DNA of 64,000 nt. Origin: Marinomonas hwangdonensis (lineage in GTDB: Bacteria; Pseudomonadota; Gammaproteobacteria; Pseudomonadales; Marinomonadaceae). Shown here in pieces: positions 1 through 9,193 of this stretch. The notes below the pieces were generated by a model. The model did not search any database. It saw only the letters and a program-made list of their open reading frames with translations, and was not told where the DNA came from. The stretch is taken from the NCBI RefSeq assembly GCF_003721245.1, contig NZ_RIZG01000006.1:160959-224958 (forward strand), written 5' to 3'. Numbering within the stretch: the stretch's first letter is position 1; every line of letters begins with the position of its first letter. The translations under genes and the position numbers were made by a program.

Positions 1-435
1 CGACACAATAGACGGAATCGCTGACGACGCTCGCATAGCACTGATTAAATCACCCTGCTGAAACCAAAACTCTTTTTGCTTTAATAAATCAACAGCAATC
101 GAGGTATAACTGATGGGTAATGACTCAATCGCAACATCGCCAATAATATTTTTAATCTTCTCGAAAAAACGATCGCCTTTGAGATATCCACCGTTCGAAA
201 AAGACATGTCCAATAACCGCACCAAACCCACCCGATCAAGGGATTCCGCCCACTCACGGTATTCTTGCAATTTGCCTGCTGCAAACACCCCACCAACAAT
301 AGCACCAATCGAACAACCAGATACGCTAACAATTTCATAACCGCGAGCTTCGATCGCTTCAATTACGCCAATGTGTGCATTCCCTCTAGCCGCGCCACTA
401 CCCAACACCAAGGCCACTGTTTTTTTGCTACTCAC
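1..435 (-). CDS. Patatin-like phospholipase (RssA-like), 5' part only
   Basis: The reverse strand reads an open frame from a GTG at 435 to the window edge, so only the first ~145 residues are present. It begins VSSKKTVALVLGSGAARG, giving the glycine-rich oxyanion loop (GSGAARG, about residues 13-19), and then the nucleophile elbow GCSIG near residue 40. Both are hallmarks of patatin-like serine lipases such as RssA. The Ser-Asp dyad partner lies beyond the edge. The frame is closed by a TAG just upstream, so the start must be the GTG or a TTG two codons earlier; GTG is preferred. Its physiological substrate cannot be told from sequence. Confidence 0.8.
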   Translation of the reverse strand, partial: MSSKKTVALVLGSGAARGNAHIGVIEAIEARGYEIVSVSGCSIGAIVGGVFAAGKLQEYREWAESLDRVGLVRLLDMSFSNGGYLKGDRFFEKIKNIIGDVAIESLPISYTSIAVDLLKQKEFWFQQGDLISAMRASSAIPSIVS

Positions 436-508
436 AAACAAAACCTACTCATCAAAAACCGCAATTAACAACATGACTGAATAAATACAAAATATAGCAG
501 TAGAACAC

Positions 509-1306
509 TTACTGGGATGCGTAAACAAAAGAAATACGGTTTACGCCCAGCGACTCTACCCCTAGGTCAGCCACATTAATGAAACGCACCTTATCCCTTA
601 GTTGATCCCCCAAACCCGCTTGGATCTGCTGGATAAGCTGATCGCCCGACTCAATCGCATTGGTGATACCGGTTTTTTTGCTTGTCACAAAGCCGATAAC
701 TTTTTGATCCTCTGGCAAATCCCTCACAAAACGACGAATTCTGGGGGTGTCTTGCGCATCCATCTGAGCCACTATATTGAATTCCGTGCCATAGGACTCA
801 GCCGATTTCACCTCATCAATTCTAACCATGACATCACCAGCACCGCGACGATTTATGTACAGTGTTTGGTAAAGCTCTTGCTGGTCTTTTACCACCAACA
901 AGTATTGATTTTGATCCGCACCATTTAATAAGTAATCGTTAAAAAAATCATTTGCCCAAGCATTCCCGCTTCCACAAGCACGACTTTCACACTCAAATAA
1001 AATGGTACGATTTTTGGTTAGCATTTGGGCACGGTAGTGAGCAAAAATAGCCGTAAGATCAGCACTTCTATTAATTTTATGCAAGGAAGTTAAATAGTCG
1101 CCTTGAACCCGAATAACAGACTCAGGCTCCCAACCGCGACCAGAACGGCCAATTTTACCCAGTGGAACACTCACCCACTCTTCTGCCTGAGAACGGCTTT
1201 TAACAAGCTGAGCGTCTCTGTACGGCTCAATGGTTAAGATATTTGCAAAAGAAAAACTGCTTATCGTAGCCAATAGTGATAACGCTATTATATGTCGTTT
1301 CGCCAT
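509..1306 (-). CDS. DUF4892 exported protein
   Basis: 265 residues from the ATG at 1306, chosen because AAAGGA lies 7 bases upstream; an in-frame ATG 21 bases earlier has no such site. The N-terminus (MAKRHIIALSLLATISSFSFA) is a typical Sec signal peptide, so the product is periplasmic or outer-membrane associated. The body looks like the DUF4892 family of Pseudomonas and relatives, including the conserved CESRACGSGNAWAND stretch in the middle. The C-terminal third (residues about 190-265) resembles a small alpha/beta domain of the kind that handles peptidoglycan or lipids, but this is weak. The function of the family is unknown. It is transcribed away from the alpha/beta hydrolase upstream on the same strand. 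Confidence 0.7.
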   Translation of the reverse strand: MAKRHIIALSLLATISSFSFANILTIEPYRDAQLVKSRSQAEEWVSVPLGKIGRSGRGWEPESVIRVQGDYLTSLHKINRSADLTAIFAHYRAQMLTKNRTILFECESRACGSGNAWANDFFNDYLLNGADQNQYLLVVKDQQELYQTLYINRRGAGDVMVRIDEVKSAESYGTEFNIVAQMDAQDTPRIRRFVRDLPEDQKVIGFVTSKKTGITNAIESGDQLIQQIQAGLGDQLRDKVRFINVADLGVESLGVNRISFVYASQ

Positions 1307-1345
1307 GTCATTTTCCTTTAGCCTCAACGAGGTCGGTGTTCTGCA

Positions 1346-2209
1346 TTAGTTTTGATTGATGAAGCGCTGAATTTCATTTGCAACAGAAAGACAGGTTTCT
1401 GGCTCAAGATGAAAATGATGATTTCCCTCTAACCATTTCAAAGTAATCCATGGAAACTGAGCCGCTCGCTCTTTTACAAACTTAGGTGTATTACGATACA
1501 CCCCTTCTTTGGCGACAAGCGCAAGTGTTGGACACTTTATTTCACCAATAAAAGCGTCAACACTCTCCTCATCCATACGAAAAGGAGACGGGAATGTTAG
1601 CTTACCGTCATGCCGCCAACGCCATGTTCCATCACCATCCTCATAGGCTCCTCGCTCAACCAAAAAAGCCGACGCAGATTTAGATAGCGAAGTAAAACCA
1701 TCCATTCTAGCCAACACCATGGCTTCTTTTGATGAGTAATGGGTTGCTCTGTCAGGGCGAAACTTCGCCATTTTGTTGACCGCACGTTGCAAGGTCACAA
1801 CTCGATCCGAAGGATGGCCACTTAGTGGCCCCATATTGTCCAAAACGATCAAGCCGCGTACTTTATCAGGCGCAATCGCCGCGACAAGCATGGCAACCGC
1901 CCCACCCATACTATGCCCAATCAGCCAAACACTTTGCTTTGACTGATTCAAAACCGAAACCACATCCAAAGCATGATCCCACAGATGGTAAAAACAGCCT
2001 GCTGGGCGATGCTGAGACAACCCGTGGCCCGCAAGGTCTAAAGCAACATGGGAATAATCTGACAAATAAGGGGACAAGCTGGAAAAACTGCCCGCATTGT
2101 CTAACCAGCCATGTAACGAGATAACTTTAAGCGCCATTGTTTTTTTGGGTAACCATTGCACACCCGCTATTTCTGTATGCGCCAGCCTGTAAACCACTTC
2201 ATTTCCCAT
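1346..2209 (-). CDS. Alpha/beta hydrolase (serine hydrolase-like)
   Basis: 287 residues with an alpha/beta-hydrolase layout. The oxyanion motif HGW is at 33-35, the nucleophile elbow GHSMGG puts the catalytic Ser at about 100, and the C-terminal His lies in NHHFHLEP (about 264-265). The LDLAGHGLS segment near 57-65 is also typical of the esterase/epoxide-hydrolase branch and recalls the eukaryotic SERHL proteins. No signal peptide, so probably cytoplasmic. The substrate is not predictable. It is on the same strand as the sixA group with a 56 bp gap to sixA, so it may be co-transcribed. Confidence 0.8.
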   Translation of the reverse strand: MGNEVVYRLAHTEIAGVQWLPKKTMALKVISLHGWLDNAGSFSSLSPYLSDYSHVALDLAGHGLSQHRPAGCFYHLWDHALDVVSVLNQSKQSVWLIGHSMGGAVAMLVAAIAPDKVRGLIVLDNMGPLSGHPSDRVVTLQRAVNKMAKFRPDRATHYSSKEAMVLARMDGFTSLSKSASAFLVERGAYEDGDGTWRWRHDGKLTFPSPFRMDEESVDAFIGEIKCPTLALVAKEGVYRNTPKFVKERAAQFPWITLKWLEGNHHFHLEPETCLSVANEIQRFINQN

Positions 2210-2265
2210 CGATATGCATTACCAACCAATTAAATTAAAAATGTATCTTAAGCTATTGCTCCCCT

Positions 2266-2745
2266 CTAAGAAGGAGAAACACGCCATTTAAATTGACAAC
2301 AAGCAGCGGCAAACAGTTCCCCTTCAACAGCAACTAGGGTCGCCGTTGTCATGGCAAAATTGATCGGCAAAGGCTCATCGACTAAATAATTCACAAACTG
2401 TTGAGCGAAAGGCTGATGAGTCACTAATAAAACAGAATGATATGGCTGGTCATTAAGCCAAGCAGCCACTGCCATTGGTTGACCGTCCGGTGTTATCAAT
2501 GACAAGTCTTCAAAGCTGGACGCCGCGTCCAGCCCAGCCAAAAAAACCTTCGCTGTCTGTTGTGCACGAACATAAGGACTAACAAACACCTTATCGAATA
2601 ACAGATTTTTCTCACGAAAAGCGGCTGCCGCCGCTTTGACCTCGACTATGCCTAACTCAGTTAATTCACGAAGTTCATCCTGATCATAACCGTAAGGCGC
2701 CGCATTTCCATGGCGAAGCACATACAAACGCTTAGACTTCGTCAT
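2266..2745 (-). CDS. sixA: Phosphohistidine phosphatase SixA
   Basis: 159 residues of the histidine-phosphatase (phosphoglycerate mutase-like) fold. The RHG motif at 11-13 supplies the phospho-accepting His12, SPYVRAQQTA carries the conserved Arg60, and VTHQP carries the second His110. In E. coli SixA removes phosphate from histidine phosphotransfer domains and from the nitrogen PTS. Its start overlaps the end of the DUF4389 gene by 14 bp, so it is translationally coupled in the gpsA-DUF4389-sixA operon, an arrangement known from Pseudomonas. Confidence 0.85.
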   Translation of the reverse strand: MTKSKRLYVLRHGNAAPYGYDQDELRELTELGIVEVKAAAAAFREKNLLFDKVFVSPYVRAQQTAKVFLAGLDAASSFEDLSLITPDGQPMAVAAWLNDQPYHSVLLVTHQPFAQQFVNYLVDEPLPINFAMTTATLVAVEGELFAAACCQFKWRVSPS

Positions 2746-3016
2746 CGGCGTCTACCTGAGGCCATGGTTGAAATGGGAAAGGCTTCTCTTCCGTTGCAAA
2801 AGACAAGAAAGAGAATATTTGACCAAGAAATAAAGCCACACTTTTAAGCCAAGAAGATAAAGTGACCGGCTCTGAACTCATCACCAATTTCAGCAAACCT
2901 ACGATAACCAGTAAGACACCAAACACGGTAATGGCAATGTTTAACACTACCCAATACAAAAACATAAAGATAACTCGAAACCAAAAACCTTGATTTGCAT
3001 AACCCGGCTTAGACAT
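2732..3016 (-). CDS. DUF4389 membrane protein
   Basis: 94 residues from the ATG at 3016, chosen because GAGGAG lies 7 bases upstream and because this gives an 8 bp overlap with the gpsA stop. Two or three hydrophobic stretches are visible: FWFRVIFMFLYWVVLNIAI, VFGVLLVIVGLLKLVM and a weaker one near WLKSVALFLGQIFSFLSF. The tail is acidic (DADDEV). This is the pattern of DUF4389 proteins, which sit between gpsA and sixA in pseudomonads. Their role is unknown; the context suggests an inner-membrane link to lipid metabolism, but that is inference. Confidence 0.75.
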   Translation of the reverse strand: MSKPGYANQGFWFRVIFMFLYWVVLNIAITVFGVLLVIVGLLKLVMSSEPVTLSSWLKSVALFLGQIFSFLSFATEEKPFPFQPWPQVDADDEV

Positions 3017-4037
3017 TGCTATTCTCCTCACTTGTCGCAAATTCGACATCCCATTTTTGCTCCCCTGTCATCATTGAACCAATCAATGACTCCAGCTTGG
3101 CACCCTCGAACAATAATTTAGAAAGACCTTCTGCTAATGGCATATACAGACCATGCTTTTTCGCTTCATCGACGACCATCTTGAGGGTATTAACCCCCTC
3201 AGCAACTTCACCGATACCGCCAATCGCCTCATCTAAATTTTGCCCAGAACCGATCGCAAAACCCACACGATAATTCCGACTTAGTGGCGATGTGCACGTG
3301 GCGATTAAATCACCCATCCCCGCCAACCCTAAAAAGGTCATCGGATTAGCACCAAAGTGAACGGCGAAACGACTCATTTCCGCCAAGCTTCGAGTCATAA
3401 TCATCGACATGGTATTCTCACCCACATTTAACGCTTTGGCCAAACCGCAGACGATTGCGTAAATATTCTTCAACGCCCCAGCCAACTCCACCCCTGTGCT
3501 ATCTCTATTTTCGTAAACACGAAAACTAGGGGACTTGAGCAATTCAATAGCCCGTTGGCGAACTTGATCGTTGGCACTTGCAATCACGGTACCTGTCATC
3601 TGGCCTGCCGCAATCTCTTTCGCCAAATTAGGACCGCTCAAGACGCCAATTTTTTGTGTCACAGAATTTCTACGAAGCACGTCGCTCATTAGCTCAAAAC
3701 GATTGGGATTAAAGCCTTTAGTTGTGCTTATGAGTATTTTGTCTGCCGTTAACAAGGGTTCAATTCGCTGAACCACCTGTTCAAATGATTTTGAAGGAAT
3801 GGACACGAATACCGTATCACTGTCCCGTATGGCTTGCTCTAAGTTACTGGTTGCGAGTAATTCTCTGTGCAGAGGCGCATCGGGTAAATAACGACTGTTA
3901 AGTCCCGTTAAATTAATTTCTTCCACCTGCTCTTCGTTACGCATCCATTGACTGACTTGATGGCCATTTTTTACCATAATATTCGCTAAGGCCGTACCAA
4001 AACTACCACCGCCTAACACACACACTGAATGCTTCAT
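3009..4037 (-). CDS. gpsA: Glycerol-3-phosphate dehydrogenase [NAD(P)+]
   Basis: 342 residues. GpsA reduces dihydroxyacetone phosphate to sn-glycerol 3-phosphate, the backbone for phospholipids. The dinucleotide-binding loop LGGGSFGTALA is at about 8-18, TTKGF contributes Lys107, SGPNLAKEI lies at about 134-142, and the catalytic Lys190 sits in AGALKNIYAI. Length matches the family (E. coli 339). It is the first gene of a tight operon with DUF4389 and sixA. The first coding base is 35 bp from the end of selO, which runs the same way, so some read-through from selO is possible. Confidence 0.95.
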   Translation of the reverse strand: MKHSVCVLGGGSFGTALANIMVKNGHQVSQWMRNEEQVEEINLTGLNSRYLPDAPLHRELLATSNLEQAIRDSDTVFVSIPSKSFEQVVQRIEPLLTADKILISTTKGFNPNRFELMSDVLRRNSVTQKIGVLSGPNLAKEIAAGQMTGTVIASANDQVRQRAIELLKSPSFRVYENRDSTGVELAGALKNIYAIVCGLAKALNVGENTMSMIMTRSLAEMSRFAVHFGANPMTFLGLAGMGDLIATCTSPLSRNYRVGFAIGSGQNLDEAIGGIGEVAEGVNTLKMVVDEAKKHGLYMPLAEGLSKLLFEGAKLESLIGSMMTGEQKWDVEFATSEENSNV

Positions 4038-4072
4038 AATGCCTGTTTCTCTACCATTATCGTCTTACGTTT

Positions 4073-5494
4073 TTAAGATGAACAACTGACTTCTAACGAC
4101 TTGCCCCATGATGGCGGCCTTTGTGCCAAGTATTCCGATTCTGGATGCTCTTCAAACGGATGGTTAAGCACGTTTAACAAACGCCTAAAGGGCAAATAGT
4201 CTCCGTGCTCAGCCGCTTGAATGGCGTCATGGGCCAAGTAGTTACGCAAAATAAACTTGGGATTAACTTGTAGCATTCGCTCACTGGTTTTTTGCCAATT
4301 TAGAGGCTGATCCAAGCGAGCTGATTGGTACTTAACCAACCATTGGGCTAATCGATCCCGATCCACGACCTCATCAAGCAGGGTGTCAAAATGATCTTGC
4401 TTAATATGACTTAACAACCTAAAGAACACGCTGTAATCGAGTTTTTCCGCTGCTAAAAGTGTCAACAAGGATGGCAAAAGATCATGAAGTTGACGCGAGC
4501 TATTCAGCCCCATTTTCTCCATCATTAAGCAATCGTACTGTGTTTGAAGCTCTGGCTCATAGCATTGCAAAATCGCAATTAATTGATCTTTTTCTAAATG
4601 CTTTGAAAAACAGCGCATCAGACAATTGAGATTCCATAAGCCTACTCCCGGTTGACGGGAGAAAGCATATCGCCCTTCATGATCAGAATGATTGCACACC
4701 CAATCTGGCTCATAATCTTCCATAAACCCATAAGGGCCATAGTCAATCGTTTCACCCGTAATAGAAAAATTGTCTGTATTCATTACGCCATGCTGAAACC
4801 CTAACGCTTGCCATTTTGCAATCATACGGGCTGTGCGTTTGACGACTTCGATCAACATGCTTTCCAGCGGCGAATCTGTCGCTTGGCACTCGGGGTAAAA
4901 ATGCGTCAAACAATACGCAATAAGTTGATCAAGCTCAGTCTGCTTACCCTGATAAAAAAAGTATTCAAAGTGACCAAAACGGACGTGCCCTTGCGCAACT
5001 CTCAACAGCATGGCGCCAGCTTCAGGCGTTTCACGATAGACGGCTTGGCGACTGTCGTACAAAGCCAGTGCGCGTGAAGAAGGGACAGACAAGGCCGTCA
5101 TCGCTTCACCCGCTAAATATTCACGAATACAAGAACGCAATACGGCGCGACCATCACCACGACGAGAATAAGGCGTTGGGCCCGCCCCCTTCATATGTAA
5201 ATCATAAAGCAAGCCATTTGCACCGCGAACTTCGCCTAACAAGACACCTCGACCATCACCTAACTGCGGTGAGAAGCCACCAAACTGGTGACCTGCGTAA
5301 ACCATGCTAAGCGCGTCAGGAATGACCTTATCGCCACACAGTAAAGACTTTGTAAGTGGGGATTTGATATCAACAGAAAGAAAAGCAGCAAGGGGCTGAT
5401 TAAACTCAACCAATCGCTGCTCTATCAGTGGCTGGATTTGGGTTTTCGACGAAAACCCAGCACCCAGATTTGCATAATTATGTTCTAATTTCAT
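4073..5494 (-). CDS. selO: SelO/YdiU protein adenylyltransferase
   Basis: 473 residues of the SelO pseudokinase-fold family, which transfers AMP from ATP to Ser, Thr or Tyr of target proteins in redox homeostasis. Family signatures are clear: AGHQFGGFSPQLGDGRG (about 67-83), HMKGAGPTPYSRRGDGRAVL (about 100-119), HGVMNTDN (235-242, with the metal/catalytic Asp241) and IDYGPYGFM (250-258). The protein ends SCSS; the Cys two residues before the final SS is where animal SelO carries selenocysteine, and it is thought to form a regulatory disulfide. At 473 residues it is close to the usual bacterial size. Confidence 0.92.
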   Translation of the reverse strand: MKLEHNYANLGAGFSSKTQIQPLIEQRLVEFNQPLAAFLSVDIKSPLTKSLLCGDKVIPDALSMVYAGHQFGGFSPQLGDGRGVLLGEVRGANGLLYDLHMKGAGPTPYSRRGDGRAVLRSCIREYLAGEAMTALSVPSSRALALYDSRQAVYRETPEAGAMLLRVAQGHVRFGHFEYFFYQGKQTELDQLIAYCLTHFYPECQATDSPLESMLIEVVKRTARMIAKWQALGFQHGVMNTDNFSITGETIDYGPYGFMEDYEPDWVCNHSDHEGRYAFSRQPGVGLWNLNCLMRCFSKHLEKDQLIAILQCYEPELQTQYDCLMMEKMGLNSSRQLHDLLPSLLTLLAAEKLDYSVFFRLLSHIKQDHFDTLLDEVVDRDRLAQWLVKYQSARLDQPLNWQKTSERMLQVNPKFILRNYLAHDAIQAAEHGDYLPFRRLLNVLNHPFEEHPESEYLAQRPPSWGKSLEVSCSS

Positions 5495-5522
5495 CTTATC
5501 TCACTATGAAAGTAAGCGATGA

Positions 5523-6890
5523 TTATTGAGACGTATTAACCATATATTCACAGCGAATACTCTCACCAACCACTCTTTCAATTTCTGGAATCATAAAAGA
5601 ATCATCTTCGCTGGCAAAACTCACCGATTTACCGACTTCACCCCCTCGACCAGTACGACCAATACGGTGTACATAATCTTCAGGGTCGTCCGGTAGAGAG
5701 TAATTCACAACCAATTCAACGTTGTCGACATGAATGCCTCGCCCTGCAACATCCGTAGCAACTAACACTTGAATGATGCCTTCTTTGAAGTTATTCAGTG
5801 TTTTAACACGCTTATCTTGAGCCACTTCGCCAGATAAAATGGCGCAGTTGATGTTAGCTTTGCGTAAACGCTCGTACAAATCACGCGTTTCATCACGTCG
5901 ATTCACGAAAATAATCGTTCTTTGCCCACCATTTTCATTGATCAACTGCCTAAGAACTGGCCACTTTTGATCGGCTTCAACGGTGTAGATGACTTGATCT
6001 ATGTTTTGATTCGTTGCTTCTTTCGGCACCACAGACACTTCTTTTGGAATGTAAGTCCACTGTTGCGCCAACGCTTGAATGTCCTTAGGGAAAGTCGCAC
6101 TGAATAGCATAGTTTGTCTAAGTTCTTTGTGCGGCGTCATTCGAATAATGCTTTTGACATCTGGTATAAAGCCCATTGACAACATGCGATCTGCTTCGTC
6201 CAAAACGAGACACTCCACTTTGCCCAGCTGAACTTTACGGCTTCGAGCAAAATCCAATAAACGACCCGGTGTCGCCACAAGAATATCGACATTTTCCGTT
6301 TCTAACGCAATTTTTTGCTTTTCATAACTCAAGCCACCCACCAAGGTGACAACGTTAAGATGACAATTAGAGGTTAGCTTTACCGCTTCATCGGCAATCT
6401 GCAAAGCCAACTCTCGTGTCGGAGCAATAATGAGTCCACGAGCAAAGTTATTCGGTCTTTTTTCTTCTAGTGGGTAATCTAGAAAATCACTAATCATGGC
6501 GACTAAAAATGCGGCTGTCTTACCGGTACCAGTTTGGGCCTGACCTATGATGTCATAACCTTGTAGCGTCATTGGCAAGGTCTCGGCTTGAATTTCACTG
6601 CAATATTCAAATCCCATCTCAGCAATCGACTTTAATACACGGTCTGGTAAATTTAGGTCATGAAAACGCACCTTACCTTCCACTTCGGGAACAATAAAAT
6701 CGTCAATGGACCACGCCTTTGCCTGAGACTTTTTGGGTGCGCTGGTTTCCGCTGCAGTATGTTCAACTTCAGTGCTTGCAGATGCCTCAATCGTATTTTC
6801 TTCATGACTTCTAGGACGTTTGCTTGGACGACGCGTACGCTTTGGTTTTGATGTTGTGGTTGATTGTGTTTCTTGAGTTTGGTTTTCCAT
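5523..6890 (-). CDS. rhlB: DEAD-box RNA helicase, RhlB type
   Basis: 455 residues. After a ~70 residue basic, low-complexity leader (KPKRTRRPSKRPRS) come the helicase motifs: Q motif ending at Q101, Walker A AQTGTGKT (118-125), PTREL, DEAD (231-234), SAT (264-266) and HRIGRTGRGG near residue 408. The segment GRGIHVDNVELVVNYSLPDDPEDYVHRIGR is closest to RhlB, the helicase that works with RNase E in the degradosome. The basic leader is like that of pseudomonad RhlB and probably binds RNA. It could be another DEAD-box paralogue (RhlE, SrmB); the RhlB call rests on the core motif wording. Confidence 0.8.
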   Translation of the reverse strand: MENQTQETQSTTTSKPKRTRRPSKRPRSHEENTIEASASTEVEHTAAETSAPKKSQAKAWSIDDFIVPEVEGKVRFHDLNLPDRVLKSIAEMGFEYCSEIQAETLPMTLQGYDIIGQAQTGTGKTAAFLVAMISDFLDYPLEEKRPNNFARGLIIAPTRELALQIADEAVKLTSNCHLNVVTLVGGLSYEKQKIALETENVDILVATPGRLLDFARSRKVQLGKVECLVLDEADRMLSMGFIPDVKSIIRMTPHKELRQTMLFSATFPKDIQALAQQWTYIPKEVSVVPKEATNQNIDQVIYTVEADQKWPVLRQLINENGGQRTIIFVNRRDETRDLYERLRKANINCAILSGEVAQDKRVKTLNNFKEGIIQVLVATDVAGRGIHVDNVELVVNYSLPDDPEDYVHRIGRTGRGGEVGKSVSFASEDDSFMIPEIERVVGESIRCEYMVNTSQ

Positions 6891-7000
6891 ATTGGAATCT
6901 ATACGCTTCTATTGTTTTTTAAAGTGAATGTTCTATCGGGAGAGTGTACCTAATTGATGAGGCTTTATCACCCGCTTTGTTGCAGCACCCTTACAAGACA

Positions 7001-9124
7001 CTATAGGTACTGATAGGGCGGCAGACTATTTATCAGCTGAGAGCCATAACGCTTAGTAAGTAAACGCTTATCTAAAATATGTATCTCGCCCCTATCTTGC
7101 TCACTTCTCAGCAAACGGCCCGTCGCTTGAACCAAACGTAATGACGCATCTGGAATGGTAATCTCCATAAAGGGATTACCGCCTCGCTTCTGAATCCATT
7201 CCGCCAACGTCGCTTCAACAGGATCGTCGGGAACAGCAAAGGGAATTTTGGCAATATAAACACAAGTTAAGTAGTCGCCAGGCAAATCCACCCCTTCTGC
7301 AAAACTGGCCAGCCCCAATAAAAGACTTCCCTTGCCTTCGTCAATACGAGCCTTGTGGGAATCTAAAATTACGCGCTTAGACTGCTCGCCCTGCATCAGT
7401 AGAATATCCTGCAACCCTGCAGCAAGGGATTGCGCCACCTCTTCCATCTGGCGACGTGACGAAAACAACACCAAACTGCCTTTTTGCGTATTCACATGCT
7501 CATTAAGATAGCCAATAATCTCCGCGGTATGCTGCTCGACTCGATTGGGTTCATGCTCCATATTGGGTACGACAAGGCGCCCATTTTTCTGAAAATCAAA
7601 GGGGCTTAATACGCGTAAATACTCACTATCGCGAGGTACTCCAGAACGCATATTGAAACGATTAAACTGATTCAGCGCCGTCAGTGTGGCAGAGGTGACC
7701 ACAGCACCATAGCACTTATCCCAGAGCTGCTGACGCAATGTATTTGCGGCCAGTATCGGTGAACCACCCAATTCAATATCTTGCTCCATACCTTGCCCCG
7801 ATAATACCAACCAACGTGCATTGGGCGGATAAGCCTGATCATCCACCGCGCAATACAATTGCCACAATCCAATGCTCTGCTCTAAACGCCCAAGTATTAC
7901 CCCCAAAATAGGCTGCCAAGTCTCTGCGATCTCTGGCGTTACGCCCATACCTTCATTCTGTTTGGTTTTCTTGCATTCATCCTGAATACTCTCAATGCTT
8001 TTAAACAACTTTTGATAAGCCGTTTGTAAACTGTAAGCAAGTTGCCTAAGTTCGTCGGGGATGACACCAAACTCAAAGCGATGCTGATTATTGTCTTTAT
8101 CCAATCCCAATCCCTGAATAAAGGGCGCCAGCCCTTGCTGGGCATACTGAATAAAATTGACGATACTCTGGATTTGTTGTGGGATCTTGAGCAGCAACTG
8201 CCCTGTCAGACTGACGTCATCGGTTAATGACTGCTTTAGGTTAACCAAATTTTTTTCCAACTGGCGCAACCAAGTGATGCTTTGCTGTAAACGCACTTCA
8301 TGACGAAAATGGCCGATCGCTTTATCAGGCAAGTGGTGACCTTCATCAAACACATAAATCGTTTCTTTTGGTGGCGTCAGTATCGCTCCCCCACCCAAAG
8401 ACAAGTCGGCTAGCACCAAATCATGGTTGGCCACAATGACATCCGCCACTTCTATTTCGGCTCGCGCTTTAAAAAATGGACAAGCAGAATAATTTGCACA
8501 GTTCCGATTGGTACATTGCTGATGATCTGTTGTTAAACGCCGCCAATCTTGGTCACGAATCACACCTGTCCAATTATCTTTATCGCCGTCCCAATCTCCC
8601 TTTGACAGTGCCGTATCCATCTCTTGATAGAGCACAGTATTGACATCATCTGATTGCAAGTGTTGCTCAAAAAGCCCGGCAAACATATCTTCCATAGCAT
8701 GCTCTTCGGAGCTTAAAAAGCCTTCTAAGTTATTCAAACACAAATAACGCCCGCGCCCTTTCGCTAAAGTGTATTTAAAGGTCAACTCGGTGTGTTCAAG
8801 TAAATTGGGCAACTCTTTATGAAGAATTTGCTCTTGCAAGGCAACGGTTGCCGTGGAAATAACCAAGGTAAGCCCACGCGCCTTAGCAACCGGAATGGCA
8901 GCAAGACAATAAGACAAGGTTTTACCTGTGCCCGTACCCGCCTCGATAACAGCCACATGACGTTCACCCAACCGCACACCCTCAGAATCTTGTTTGATAT
9001 TCCCTAAGGTTCGTGCGATGGCACCGATCATTTGTCGCTGCCCCGATCTCGGTTTATGAGACTTCGCGTCTAGAGAAGCACGGTAAGCACGCTGTATTTG
9101 TGTTTTTAGTTCATCTGAAAGCAT
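7001..9124 (-). CDS. dinG: ATP-dependent DNA helicase DinG
   Basis: 707 residues of the XPD-like iron-sulfur helicases. Walker A is EAGTGTGKT (61-69). Four cysteines that would hold the 4Fe-4S cluster lie at about 129, 204, 209 and 215 (CLNN, CTNRNC, SACPFF). The DEAH-type box is DEGHH (260-264), and motif VI is QATGRLLRSEQDRG near the end. DinG unwinds D-loops, R-loops and DNA-RNA hybrids and is damage-inducible in E. coli. Its start is only 28 bp from a LexA box shared with the divergent lexA gene, which fits SOS control here too. Confidence 0.93.
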   Translation of the reverse strand: MLSDELKTQIQRAYRASLDAKSHKPRSGQRQMIGAIARTLGNIKQDSEGVRLGERHVAVIEAGTGTGKTLSYCLAAIPVAKARGLTLVISTATVALQEQILHKELPNLLEHTELTFKYTLAKGRGRYLCLNNLEGFLSSEEHAMEDMFAGLFEQHLQSDDVNTVLYQEMDTALSKGDWDGDKDNWTGVIRDQDWRRLTTDHQQCTNRNCANYSACPFFKARAEIEVADVIVANHDLVLADLSLGGGAILTPPKETIYVFDEGHHLPDKAIGHFRHEVRLQQSITWLRQLEKNLVNLKQSLTDDVSLTGQLLLKIPQQIQSIVNFIQYAQQGLAPFIQGLGLDKDNNQHRFEFGVIPDELRQLAYSLQTAYQKLFKSIESIQDECKKTKQNEGMGVTPEIAETWQPILGVILGRLEQSIGLWQLYCAVDDQAYPPNARWLVLSGQGMEQDIELGGSPILAANTLRQQLWDKCYGAVVTSATLTALNQFNRFNMRSGVPRDSEYLRVLSPFDFQKNGRLVVPNMEHEPNRVEQHTAEIIGYLNEHVNTQKGSLVLFSSRRQMEEVAQSLAAGLQDILLMQGEQSKRVILDSHKARIDEGKGSLLLGLASFAEGVDLPGDYLTCVYIAKIPFAVPDDPVEATLAEWIQKRGGNPFMEITIPDASLRLVQATGRLLRSEQDRGEIHILDKRLLTKRYGSQLINSLPPYQYL

Positions 9125-9151
9125 TTAAGTCATTGAGTATCGTTAATAATG

Positions 9152-9186
9152 CTGTATATAATAACAGTTACTGTATAAACAACCAG
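9152..9186. promoter_or_regulatory. Two tandem LexA (SOS) boxes between dinG and lexA
   Basis: Box 1 (9152-9167) is CTGTATATAATAACAG, an exact CTGT-N8-ACAG match. Box 2 (9171-9186) is CTGTATAAACAACCAG, with one mismatch in the right half (CCAG). They are three bases apart, on almost the same face of the helix (19 bp centre to centre), like the double operator of E. coli lexA. lexA starts 8 bp after box 2 and dinG starts 28 bp before box 1, so one operator pair can control both genes. Confidence 0.9.
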
Positions 9187-9193
9187 ATGCCTT

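Noticed and set aside
81..362. 93-codon frame in the lipase region
   Set aside because: Wrong frame of the patatin-like gene; the real frame shows GSGAARG and GCSIG motifs.
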